Assembly (NCBI GenBank): GCA_023426265.1
Contig: JAFABA010000206.1
Location: 1-21,164 of the forward strand
Reading direction: 5' to 3'
DNA from: Bacillota bacterium
Lineage (GTDB): Bacteria > Bacillota > Clostridia > Christensenellales > CAG-138
DNA: 21,164 nt
Below the pieces are notes generated by a model. It did no database searches. It was not told the origin of the DNA and saw nothing but the letters and a program-made list of their open reading frames with translations. Below, piece by piece: positions 15,349 through 21,164 of the stretch (position 1 is its first letter; each line of letters begins with the position of its first letter). The position numbers and the translations under genes are program-made.

Positions 15349-16446
15349 TCAACCAAACAGCTGCACCCAGTATATCTGGTTGTCCACGCGCACCCAGGCC
15401 GCCCCGGTTTTTGTATGGTCAGCGCTCATGGCGATTGCCTTATGCTCCGGTGATGACAGGAACCCCGCAACGGCCTCTTTCGCCGTATACAGAGCATTCT
15501 TGCCCTGCGCGATATTCTCAGCCTTTATGCTCTTATGTACGGTAGAGAACGAGCCGCCTTTCGGCCTTGTGTGCGAGAAGCGCCGCGTCAGCTCCTCCGC
15601 CCGCACCTGTGCCGCCTGCATAAGGGCGGTATCCACCTTCAGCTCGTCTTGGTGCGCCTTTTTCCTATGGCTGTTCATGAGCTCAATCAGCTCTATCGCC
15701 ATCTGGTCGTACTCGCCTATTTGCACCTCCGGAGTAAGATCCTCCGAAGCGGACGACGGAGAATCAACGGGCTTCGTATTCTTGAGCGGCATCACGCCGA
15801 TAATATCCCCATGCCGCACAACGGCCTTTTCGCCGTCCAGCTTTTGAAGCACCGCAACCCGGTTCCCCTTATTTGCGCGCGCCAAACGCGCGGCGTCCTT
15901 TCCCTCGCTCTCTTGAATATCCGTTCGCTGGAGCACGTCCACCCATTCTATAACGGGGCTTTTTTCATCATATGGAATCAGGCTGTTCCTACGAACAAAG
16001 CCTATGTTCCCATTCGCTTTGATAAACATAAATTCTCCAAGCGACGTGAGCACATAAACCGTCTGACCCTTGCTTAACTTCGCGATATAACGTATATCCG
16101 GCAATCCCACAAGATGCGTATTCGCCTTTACACTCGCAATGCTTGTTACCGTTATGCTTTCATCCGGGGTAATCAGATACTTCGTTTCCAAAAAGCCGTT
16201 GAAGAGGCCCACCTGCACCTGCGAGAAGCCGTTCTCCAAATCGAGCGAGAGCACCGCCATATTGCGGGCGATGTAGCCGTACGTGGCGGATTTTTTGCTG
16301 GGCTCCGAATAAATGACAGCCTTGCGTGAGACCTGCTTAATCTCCAGGTCAAAATAGGCTTCCTCTTTCGCCGCAAGCGTTCCCGCCGCGTTGAACAGCA
16401 GGCACACGATCAAAATCGTCACCAGCCATTTCATGCTTTTCCGCAT
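15349..16446 (-). CDS. Secreted CAP-domain (SCP/PR1-like) protein with SH3-like repeats
   Basis: The protein has 365 residues. The ATG at 16446 is chosen because GGGAGG lies 6 nt upstream; the in-frame TTG at 16464 is before the SD. It has an N-terminal signal peptide (basic MRKSMKW, hydrophobic core, probable cleavage after GTLAA near residue 26). Two or three bacterial SH3-like segments follow (about 38-90, 105-160 and 170-225, for example SKGQTVYVL, GNIGFVRRNSLIP, HGDIIGVMPL). A C-terminal CAP domain (about 245-365) shows LIELMNSHRKKAHQDELKVD, the FSHTRPKGGSF motif, AENIAQG, FLSSPEHKAIAM and the ending YWVQLFG. In Clostridia such proteins are exported and often tied to the cell wall or spore coat; the biochemical role is not known. 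It is convergent with hcp and flanked by the true hcp end and the hcp-tail remnant. Confidence 0.88.
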   Translation of the reverse strand: MRKSMKWLVTILIVCLLFNAAGTLAAKEEAYFDLEIKQVSRKAVIYSEPSKKSATYGYIARNMAVLSLDLENGFSQVQVGLFNGFLETKYLITPDESITVTSIASVKANTHLVGLPDIRYIAKLSKGQTVYVLTSLGEFMFIKANGNIGFVRRNSLIPYDEKSPVIEWVDVLQRTDIQESEGKDAARLARANKGNRVAVLQKLDGEKAVVRHGDIIGVMPLKNTKPVDSPSSASEDLTPEVQIGEYDQMAIELIELMNSHRKKAHQDELKVDTALMQAAQVRAEELTRRFSHTRPKGGSFSTVHKSIKAENIAQGKNALYTAKEAVAGFLSSPEHKAIAMSADHTKTGAAWVRVDNQIYWVQLFG

Positions 16447-16512
16447 ACGAGTCCTCCCTTTCAATTTTTGAGGCTATGTGTGGGTACGCAGCACGCATCT
16501 GCAACCTATTAT

Positions 16513-16541
16513 ATCATACGATGAAACCATATCCTTGTCCT
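16513..16541 (-). promoter_or_regulatory. Probable promoter of the CAP-domain gene
   Basis: On the minus strand AGGACA (16541-16536) and TATGAT (16518-16513) are 17 nt apart. TATAAT overlaps just downstream (16513-16508). The leader to the ATG is about 60 nt. Confidence 0.4.
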
Positions 16542-16588
16542 GCTGGAAATATCCTCTTGCATTGGGGAAGGCAAGCGAACGCATGAAT

Positions 16589-16624
16589 ACGCCGGAAGCG
16601 GATCCCAAGAAAATTCTCGGCTAA
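16589..16624 (+). pseudogene. Remnant of an hcp 3' end (last 12 codons)
   Basis: The 36 nt encode TPEADPKKILG and a stop, matching the true Hcp ending TPEADLKKILG at 15203-15238 in 32 of 36 bases. Three of the four differences are synonymous third positions and one changes Leu to Pro. Similarity continues weakly a few bases past the stop but ends abruptly upstream. It lies in the 310-nt gap between the CAP gene and the DUF1653 gene. It is best explained as the last scrap of a second hcp copy that evolved as a coding gene before being lost. A short ATG-started frame (MNTPEADPKKILG) exists but has no properly placed SD. Confidence 0.7.
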
Positions 16625-16692
16625 CCTATCGCAGCATGAACAGCTCGCCTGAACGCAGGGACCGGCTGTATTTTGCCGCTGTTGCATCCGTC

Positions 16693-16721
16693 TTGCGAAG
16701 CGGGAAGGGCGGTAGTATAGT
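16693..16721 (+). promoter_or_regulatory. Probable promoter of the DUF1653 gene
   Basis: TTGCGA (16693-16698) and TATAGT (16716-16721) are 17 nt apart, about 36 nt before the coding start. Both boxes are 4-5 of 6 matches. Confidence 0.45.
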
Positions 16722-16756
16722 GAAGACGTTATTTATTTGGGAGGAAGCGAATCTTG

Positions 16757-16978
16757 ATGGATGAGTTCAAACCCGGCAGGTATCGGCATTATAAGGGTAA
16801 CGAATACGAGCTTTTATCTCTTGCGAAGCACTCGGAAACGCTGGAGGATATGGTGGTTTACCGGGCGATGTACGGCGAATATGGCGTCTGGGTACGTCCG
16901 GCTTCCATGTGGAACGAGGTTATAGAGAGGGACGGCAAGCATATGAGGCGGTTTACCTATATTGGGGAACAACAGTAG
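16757..16978 (+). CDS. DUF1653-family small protein
   Basis: The protein has 73 residues. GGAGG (16740-16744) lies 12 nt before the ATG at 16757 and 9 nt before the in-frame TTG at 16754, so either start is possible. The core KPGRYRHYKGNEYELLSLAKHSETLEDMVVYRAMYG followed by GVWVRPASMW is the DUF1653 pattern over nearly the whole protein. The family is a small cytoplasmic beta-rich domain of unknown biochemical role, found in many bacteria. It is a single-gene unit with its own promoter, followed by a structured non-coding block and terminator. Confidence 0.88.
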   Translation: MDEFKPGRYRHYKGNEYELLSLAKHSETLEDMVVYRAMYGEYGVWVRPASMWNEVIERDGKHMRRFTYIGEQQ

Positions 16979-17020
16979 CAAAATATCGTTTCTTTGAGGC
17001 AGAAAACAACGACCGATGAA

Positions 17021-17198
17021 GCGGGCATTGCGCCCGCCTCGCAGCCTGCAGAAAAGACCCTTGGGGCTCTGGTCGTAGCTTCCAATCGCCGCCAGCGACA
17101 GGTGCGGTGGCCGCGGAGAGCCTTGCAGGAACAACCTGTGCCTACGGCACAGGTTGTTCCTGTAATCCTCGAAAAAGTACCGCAAGGTACTTTTTCGA
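17021..17198 (+). other. Structured non-coding block of strong hairpins
   Basis: No gene is supported in the 259 nt between the DUF1653 and GtrA-like genes. It holds GCGGGC-ATTGC-GCCCGC (17021-17037). Next is a perfect 17-bp stem with a 3-nt loop (17126-17142 with 17146-17162, starting CAGGAACAAC). Then comes a 13-bp stem TCGAAAAAGTACC-GCAA-GGTACTTTTTCGA (17169-17198) with a GNRA-type loop. The terminator at 17202 follows. It may be a structured 3' UTR, a small RNA or a repeat. Confidence 0.5.
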
Positions 17199-17201
17199 CA
17201 A

Positions 17202-17233
17202 ACGAGGCGGGCTAACGCCCGCCTCGTCTTTTT
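17202..17233 (+). terminator. Terminator after the DUF1653 gene and structured block
   Basis: ACGAGGCGGGC (17202-17212), loop TAAC and GCCCGCCTCGT (17217-17227) form an 11-bp GC-rich stem followed by CTTTTT. It lies 5 nt from the end of the convergent GtrA-like gene; on that strand the tail is only TTTG. Confidence 0.82.
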
Positions 17234-17237
17234 GCCT

Positions 17238-17708
17238 TTAAAGCGTTTCCGCTTCCGCCTGCTCCCGCAGCTGTTCGTTTTCCTTTTGGCCGCGGGCGTT
17301 GGTGTTGATCTGGTTGCGATAAACCACGAAGCGGGTAAACAGGTACTCCGTGATGAGGTTTACAACCATGGTGAGAAACAGCACCAGGTATTCGTGCCAG
17401 CCGATATCCGCAAGCGCCTGCCCCCACCAGGTGGAAAGGGGCGTAAACACCAGGTAATACCCTGCCACCTTGAGCATGGCGACGGGGACGTTGGCGGCGG
17501 ATTTGAACGTGAACTCCCGGTTGAGCGTGAAGTTATACAATACCGATACGACGAGCGCGGGCAGGTAACAGGGCCAATACGTCCATGGCGTCAACTGCTC
17601 CAGCGCCGTGAACACCAGCGTTTGAATAACGCCCGCGCTGACCGAAAAGAGGAAGAATTTGAGTGCCTGAACCGCGTTCTGCTTTTTGGTGAGCCTTTGC
17701 TGTTCCAT
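17238..17708 (-). CDS. GtrA-like membrane protein
   Basis: The protein has 156 residues from the ATG at 17708 (MEQQRLTKKQ). It has four predicted spans: ALKFFLFSVSAGVIQTLVF, the stretch around YLPALVVSVLYNFTLNREFTF, AMLKVAGYYLVFTPLS and EYLVLFLTMVVNLITEYLFTRFVVYR. The order and the NREFTF and RFVVYR motifs fit the GtrA family, thought to move or present lipid-linked sugars for wall or teichoic-acid glycosylation. The start is uncertain: in-frame ATGs at 17717 and 17726 are close, none has a good SD, and the frame stays open far upstream. A weak promoter-like pair, TTGCCT-17-TATGAA, lies on the minus strand at 17866-17838. The gene is divergent from the dehydrogenase operon. Confidence 0.82.
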   Translation of the reverse strand: MEQQRLTKKQNAVQALKFFLFSVSAGVIQTLVFTALEQLTPWTYWPCYLPALVVSVLYNFTLNREFTFKSAANVPVAMLKVAGYYLVFTPLSTWWGQALADIGWHEYLVLFLTMVVNLITEYLFTRFVVYRNQINTNARGQKENEQLREQAEAETL

Positions 17709-17928
17709 AAACCCCATCCATCCCATATTTGTTTCATACAGCATAGCACCAAATGCCAAAAAGAAAAAGAGTTTGTATAGCGTGCCCGGTACACCTTCCT
17801 GTGCGGATTCGTTGCGCTTGTCTATCATACGCCAAGTTTCATACAAAAGCGGGCATCCTAAGGCAAATCTATAGCCGGATGGCTTGACGCGCATGCATGA
17901 AGTTGTTATGATATAGCCATAATAATGA

Positions 17929-17974
17929 TTGAAAATATCATATTTGTTGATATATATAACATCGTATATAACAT
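17929..17974 (+). promoter_or_regulatory. AT-rich promoter region with 10-bp direct repeats before the E2 gene
   Basis: This AT-rich stretch in the 285-nt divergent gap holds overlapping promoter choices, TTGAAA (17929) with TATATA (17951) and TTGTTG (17944) with TATAAC (17967). It also holds the exact direct repeat TATATAACAT at 17953-17962 and 17965-17974, a 12-bp period, ending just before the SD AAGGAGG. The repeat could be an operator. The remaining gap holds nothing else I can support. Confidence 0.45.
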
Positions 17975-17993
17975 TTCGTAAGGAGGACATTAC

Positions 17994-19349
17994 ATGGCGA
18001 CAGCGGTCATTATGCCCAGGCAGGGTCAATCCGTAGAAAGCTGCATCATCACAGAGTGGCACAAGCAGGTAGGCGATACGGTACAGGAGGGCGACCCCCT
18101 TTTCACGTATGAAACGGATAAGGCAACGTTTGAGGAGCCGGCCAAGGCTTCCGGGACGTTGCTTGCGCGTTTTTTTGAGGTGGACGACGACGTACCGGTT
18201 CTGGTCAACGTCGCCGTGATCGGCACCCCAGGCGAGGATATTTCTTCTTTAACGGGAGACGCCACGCCCGCCGCTTCTTCTGAAACTGCGCCTGTGCAGG
18301 AAGCAAAGCCCGTTTCGGAAGCCGCACCCGTTGCCCCTGCCGCGGCTGCCGCGCCCGCCGTGGACGCCGCCGTCTCCCCCCGCGCAAAAGCGGCAGCGGA
18401 TCGCCTGAACGTCGCGCCCGAATACGCGCTTCCTTCCGGCCCGCACGGCCGCATCATTGAACGGGACGTCGTGGCGCTTGCCGCTTCCGGCGCGCGCGCC
18501 ACTGCTGCCGCGCTCAAGGACGGCGCGCCCGCTACAGGCGGCACCGGCATCGGCGGCAGGTTTGCTACCACCGACATCGCCACCGTGGAGCACGGCGCTG
18601 TCGCAGCAAGACCCGCTTCCTCCGTCGCGCCCGTTGTCACAGCAGGCGCAGTTGCGGAATACGAGGACGTCAAGCTGCCCAACATCCGCAAATCCATTGC
18701 GAAGGCGATGCACGCTAGCCTTGCCACCATGGCGCAGCTCACGCACAGTTCTTCCTTCGATGCTTCCGCGATCCTCGCGCTGCGCAAGCAGTTGAAGGCC
18801 GCGCCGGAGCAGCTGGAAGTGCCCAACATCACGCTCAACGACATCGTGCTTTACGCCGTTTCCCGCGTGCTGCCCCGGCACCGCGATATGAACGCGCATT
18901 TCCTGGACGACAAAATGCGCTACTTCAACCATGTGCACCTCGGCTTTGCGGTGGATACGCCGCGCGGCCTCTTGGTGCCCACCATATTCAATGCGGACCT
19001 CAAATCCCTGCGCGAAATCTCGGAAGAGGCGAAGGCGCTTGCAAAGGCCGCGCAGGAGGGTTCCATCAGCCCGGATTACCTGACCGGCGCGTCATTTACC
19101 ATCTCCAACCTCGGCGCAATGGGCATTGAACAGTTCACGCCCATCGTCAACCCGCCGCAGACCGGCATCTTAGGCGTGTGCACGATCACCGAGCGCATCC
19201 GCACGGTGGACGGCGCGATCAAGGCCTATCCCGCTATGGGGCTTTCGCTGACCTACGACCACCGCGCGGTGGACGGCGCGCCCGCCTCCCGCTTCCTGCA
19301 GGAGCTGTGCAAGGCGCTGGAGAACTTCACCACGCTTTTGATCGGGTAA
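17994..19349 (+). CDS. Dihydrolipoamide acyltransferase, E2 of a 2-oxoacid dehydrogenase complex
   Basis: The protein has 451 residues. The ATG follows AAGGAGGAC. E2 forms the core of pyruvate-, branched-chain- or acetoin-type dehydrogenase complexes and carries acyl groups on lipoate. Domains: an N-terminal lipoyl domain (1-80) with the lipoylated lysine in ETDKATFE (Lys43); an Ala/Pro-rich linker (about 87-125); a peripheral-subunit binding domain (about 126-162, SPRAKAAADRL then GPHGRIIERDV); a second Ala-rich linker; and a catalytic domain from about 225 with FTISNLGAMG and the active-site DHRAVDG (His423, Asp427). The lipoyl region starts MATAVIMPRQGQSVESC, the type common in pyruvate/acetoin complexes, but the substrate cannot be decided without E1. 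E3 lies downstream on the same strand across a 309-nt repeat-filled gap. Confidence 0.92.
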   Translation: MATAVIMPRQGQSVESCIITEWHKQVGDTVQEGDPLFTYETDKATFEEPAKASGTLLARFFEVDDDVPVLVNVAVIGTPGEDISSLTGDATPAASSETAPVQEAKPVSEAAPVAPAAAAAPAVDAAVSPRAKAAADRLNVAPEYALPSGPHGRIIERDVVALAASGARATAAALKDGAPATGGTGIGGRFATTDIATVEHGAVAARPASSVAPVVTAGAVAEYEDVKLPNIRKSIAKAMHASLATMAQLTHSSSFDASAILALRKQLKAAPEQLEVPNITLNDIVLYAVSRVLPRHRDMNAHFLDDKMRYFNHVHLGFAVDTPRGLLVPTIFNADLKSLREISEEAKALAKAAQEGSISPDYLTGASFTISNLGAMGIEQFTPIVNPPQTGILGVCTITERIRTVDGAIKAYPAMGLSLTYDHRAVDGAPASRFLQELCKALENFTTLLIG

Positions 19350-19363
19350 TTTTAAGATTTATT

Positions 19364-19586
19364 CCAGGGGCTTCGCCCCTGGCACCCCACCCAAGGGACA
19401 CGTCCCTTGGGAATCCCTTACCGGAAATGCTCTAATTCCAGAACATTCCAAATGGGTCTTTAGGGGCTTTACGCAGGAAAGCGGGTTCATTGCCTGAAAG
19501 GCAAAACCGATCCAGTGGATCGGTTTCAGAACCCCGGGAACCTCTGTTTACGGCCCTAAACGGTGGTTTGGAGGCCGAGCCTCCAA
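19364..19586 (-). repeat. Modular hairpin repeat, copy D (inverted, within an operon)
   Basis: This copy occupies the 309-nt gap between E2 and E3 in opposite orientation to the other copies. Read on the minus strand from 19586: TTGGAGGC-TCG-GCCTCCAA; CGTTTAGGGCCGTAAAC; GGGGTTCTGAAACCGATCC into ACTGGATCGGTTTTGCC; GCCTTTCAGGC; CCCGCTTTCCTGCGTAAAGC; CCTAAAGACCCATT; a GGAATG/CATTTCC stem; GGGATTCC; the palindrome CCCAAGGGAC-GT-GTCCCTTGGG (19411-19390); GGGTGGGGTG; and CCAGGGGC-GAA-GCCCCTGG (19382-19364). This is the fullest copy and serves as the reference. Confidence 0.85.
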
Positions 19587-19608
19587 CGTCACTTCCGATA
19601 ATCTTGGC

Positions 19609-19626
19609 GTGCGGCTTTTGCCGCAC
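19609..19626 (+). promoter_or_regulatory. Hairpin in the leader of the E3 gene
   Basis: GTGCGGC, loop TTTT and GCCGCAC form a 7-bp stem ending 33 nt before the E3 start codon. No T-tract follows, so it is not a terminator. It could shape processing or translation of the E3 message. Confidence 0.4.
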
Positions 19627-19658
19627 CCTTCCACTTAATTTGAGGAGGAAACCATCCC

Positions 19659-21026
19659 ATGGTATATGATCTCATTGTGCTGGGCGGCGGCCCGGCGGGT
19701 TACCTCGGCTCCGAGCGCGCGGGCCACGCGGGCTTCTCCGTGCTCTGTATCGAGGAGCGCAGCGTGGGCGGCGTATGCCTGAATGAAGGCTGCATCCCTA
19801 CAAAGACGCTGCTCTACTCCGCCAAGGTATTCGACAGCGCCTCCCACGGCGAAAAATACGGCGTCACCGCGCAGGGCCTCAGCATCGACCACGCGAAAGT
19901 GATCGCCAGGAAAGACAAGGTCGTGAAAACCCTTGTTTCCGGCGTAAAGGCCGCACTGAAGGCCAATGGCGTAACGCTTGTGGAAAGCCGCGGCGTGATC
20001 ACCGGCAAGAACGCGGAAGGCTATACGGTAAGTGCAAACGGCGAAACCTATACCGGCAAGCGTTTGTTGATCGCCACCGGCTCCTCGCCCGTCGTTCCTC
20101 CCATCCCCGGCTTAAAGGAGGGGTTAGCGAGCGGCTTTGTCATAACCAACCGCGAAACGCTGGATTTGAAAGAGAAACCCGGTAAGCTCGTCGTGGTCGG
20201 CGGCGGCGTTATCGGCCTGGAGATGGCTTCCTACTTCAACGCCATAGGCGCAGACGTGACCGTGATTGAAATGCTCGATCATATCGCGGGGGAAAACGAC
20301 CCGGACCTGGTTTCTATCCTACAAAAGGGCTATGAGAAAAAGGGCATGGCGTTCCGCCTTTCCGCCCGCGTGACGGAAATCACCGCGGACGGCGTGAAGT
20401 ACGAGAAGGACGGCAAGGCGGAATTCGCTCCCGCGGACAAAGTGCTCCTAAGTATTGGCCGCCGCGCCAACACGAAGGATATTGGCCTTGGGAGCATCAA
20501 TGTGCTCACCGAGCGGGGCGCAATCGTCACCGACGCGCGCATGAAGACCAACATCCCCGAGGTCTATGCCGCGGGCGACGTCAACGGTAAATCCATGCTG
20601 GCCCACACCGCCTACCGCGAAGCGGAAGTGGCAGTGAACAATATGCTCGGCAAGCGCGACGTCATGCGCTATACCGCCATCCCCGGCGTGCTCTACACCA
20701 ACCCTGAGCTTTCGAGCGTGGGCGAGACCGAGCACACCGCGCGCGCAAAGGGTATGGATGTGGACGTCGTAAAGATCCCCATGCGCTTCTCCGGCCGGTA
20801 CCTTGCCGAGAACGAAGGCGGGGACGGTATTGTGAAGCTCGTCATCAACAAACAGAAAAAGACGCTCGTTGGCCTGCAGGCGCTCTCCAATTACTCCTCC
20901 GAGTTTATTGTGGCGGCAGGCACCTTCATAGAGCTGGAGCTTCCGCTGGACGACATCAAGGAAATCGTATTCCCGCACCCGACGGTCGCTGAAATCATCC
21001 GCGAAGCGGTGTTCCAGTATAAGTAA
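19659..21026 (+). CDS. lpdA: Dihydrolipoamide dehydrogenase, E3
   Basis: The protein has 455 residues. The ATG follows GAGGAGG. E3 is the FAD flavoenzyme that reoxidises dihydrolipoamide on E2 with NAD+. Seen in sequence: the FAD-binding GGGPAG (9-14), the redox disulfide in GGVCLNEGCIPTK (Cys40 and Cys45), the NAD-site VVGGGVIGLEMA, YAAGDVNGKSMLAH near the second FAD motif, and the C-terminal HPTVAEIIREAV with the active-site base His440 and Glu445. There is no N-terminal lipoyl extension. A small oddity is GGVCLNEGC and YLGSERAGHAG where GGTCLNVGC and an alanine-rich helix are usual; both are seen in some clostridial E3s. It lies in the same operon as E2, with a further gene starting 104 nt downstream. 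Confidence 0.95.
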   Translation: MVYDLIVLGGGPAGYLGSERAGHAGFSVLCIEERSVGGVCLNEGCIPTKTLLYSAKVFDSASHGEKYGVTAQGLSIDHAKVIARKDKVVKTLVSGVKAALKANGVTLVESRGVITGKNAEGYTVSANGETYTGKRLLIATGSSPVVPPIPGLKEGLASGFVITNRETLDLKEKPGKLVVVGGGVIGLEMASYFNAIGADVTVIEMLDHIAGENDPDLVSILQKGYEKKGMAFRLSARVTEITADGVKYEKDGKAEFAPADKVLLSIGRRANTKDIGLGSINVLTERGAIVTDARMKTNIPEVYAAGDVNGKSMLAHTAYREAEVAVNNMLGKRDVMRYTAIPGVLYTNPELSSVGETEHTARAKGMDVDVVKIPMRFSGRYLAENEGGDGIVKLVINKQKKTLVGLQALSNYSSEFIVAAGTFIELELPLDDIKEIVFPHPTVAEIIREAVFQYK

Positions 21027-21037
21027 ATCCCTTGGGG

Positions 21038-21093
21038 AACCTTTTTACGAAAAAGGTTTCTGGTGGGGCTATGGGGCAAAGCCCCAATAAAAA
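21038..21093 (+). repeat. Modular hairpin repeat, copy E (truncated right end)
   Basis: AACCTTTTT-ACG-AAAAAGGTT (21038-21058) is followed by GGTGGGGCTA, then TGGGGC-AAA-GCCCCA (21072-21086) and ATAAAAAG. The part from GGTGGGG onward matches the right end of copies C and D, with the same order and a similar terminal stem. The first stem is not found in the other copies. It lies between E3 and the next gene. Confidence 0.6.
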
Positions 21094-21130
21094 GTATTTA
21101 TTAGATTGAGATAAGGAGCAGAACAAAGCC

Positions 21131-21164
21131 ATGACAAAATCACTGTTGGTCAACCCGCAGGATG
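21131..21164 (+). CDS. Start of a further gene, cut by the window edge (possibly E1)
   Basis: ATG at 21131 follows AAGGAG (21113-21118) by 12 nt, a slightly long spacing. Only MTKSLLVNPQD can be read. By position after E2 and E3 the E1 component of the 2-oxoacid dehydrogenase is the expected partner, and the start resembles E1-type proteins of Clostridia as I remember them, but eleven residues cannot prove it. Confidence 0.45.
   Translation, partial: MTKSLLVNPQD

Noticed and set aside
15203..16624. hcp-end direct repeats read as attachment sites of an integrated CAP-gene island
   Set aside because: No integrase is present, the insert is only about 1.35 kb, and mostly silent differences fit a decayed hcp paralogue better.
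16994..17215. 73-codon plus-strand frame after the DUF1653 gene
   Set aside because: It crosses perfect hairpins, has no SD and no protein-like pattern.
17709..18062. Long N-terminal extension of the GtrA-like protein (up to 274 residues)
   Set aside because: It runs through the AT-rich divergent promoter region and into the E2 gene; GtrA proteins normally begin just before the first span.

Overview
The window looks like a chromosomal segment of a GC-rich, spore-forming, anaerobic member of the Clostridia (Bacillota). The evidence is a clear SpoIIID sporulation regulator with a sigma-E-like promoter, an anaerobic-type hybrid cluster protein (Hcp) paired with a ferredoxin-like protein, RecD2/ComFC-type DNA genes, strong AGGAGG ribosome binding sites and many hairpin-plus-T-tract terminators. 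Genus cannot be decided from this sequence. I saw no rRNA, tRNA, CRISPR array, prophage or transposase.

Layout. 3-1937 (-): membrane protein with GGDEF- and EAL-like domains that have both lost their signature residues. 2087-4304 (+): purine nucleoside phosphorylase followed 10 nt later by an MTA/SAH-type deaminase, a purine-nucleoside salvage pair. 4403-4564 (+): a 53-residue single-span membrane protein. 4603-6539 (+): typA/bipA with a near-consensus promoter and a terminator. 6687-7354 (+): a zinc-dependent phospholipase C-like protein. 7370-7657 (-): a DUF1330-family gene broken by two frameshifts. 7743-8114 (+): spoIIID. 11393-8410 (-): recD2 then comFC. 11946-12551 (+): an unrecognised membrane protein. 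12657-15238 (+): ferredoxin-like gene and hcp, preceded by a dyad placed like a CRP/FNR-family site. 16446-15349 (-): a secreted CAP-domain protein. 16757-16978 (+): a DUF1653 protein. 17708-17238 (-): a GtrA-like membrane protein. 17994-21164 (+): 2-oxoacid dehydrogenase complex genes E2 and E3, and the first codons of a further gene.

The most unusual content is between the genes. Five intergenic stretches (8187-8391, 11518-11831, 13471-13620, 19364-19586 and 21038-21093) are copies of one modular repeat family made of consecutive hairpins. Stem sequences differ between copies while pairing is kept. The copies occur in both orientations and lie at convergent, divergent and within-operon positions, so they are not simply terminators. 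A second structured non-coding block lies at 17021-17233.

There are also traces of gene decay. The last 12 codons of hcp recur at 16589-16624, on the far side of the CAP gene, with mostly synonymous changes. The DUF1330 gene is frameshifted. The c-di-GMP-type protein at the left edge keeps its fold pattern but not its catalytic motifs.
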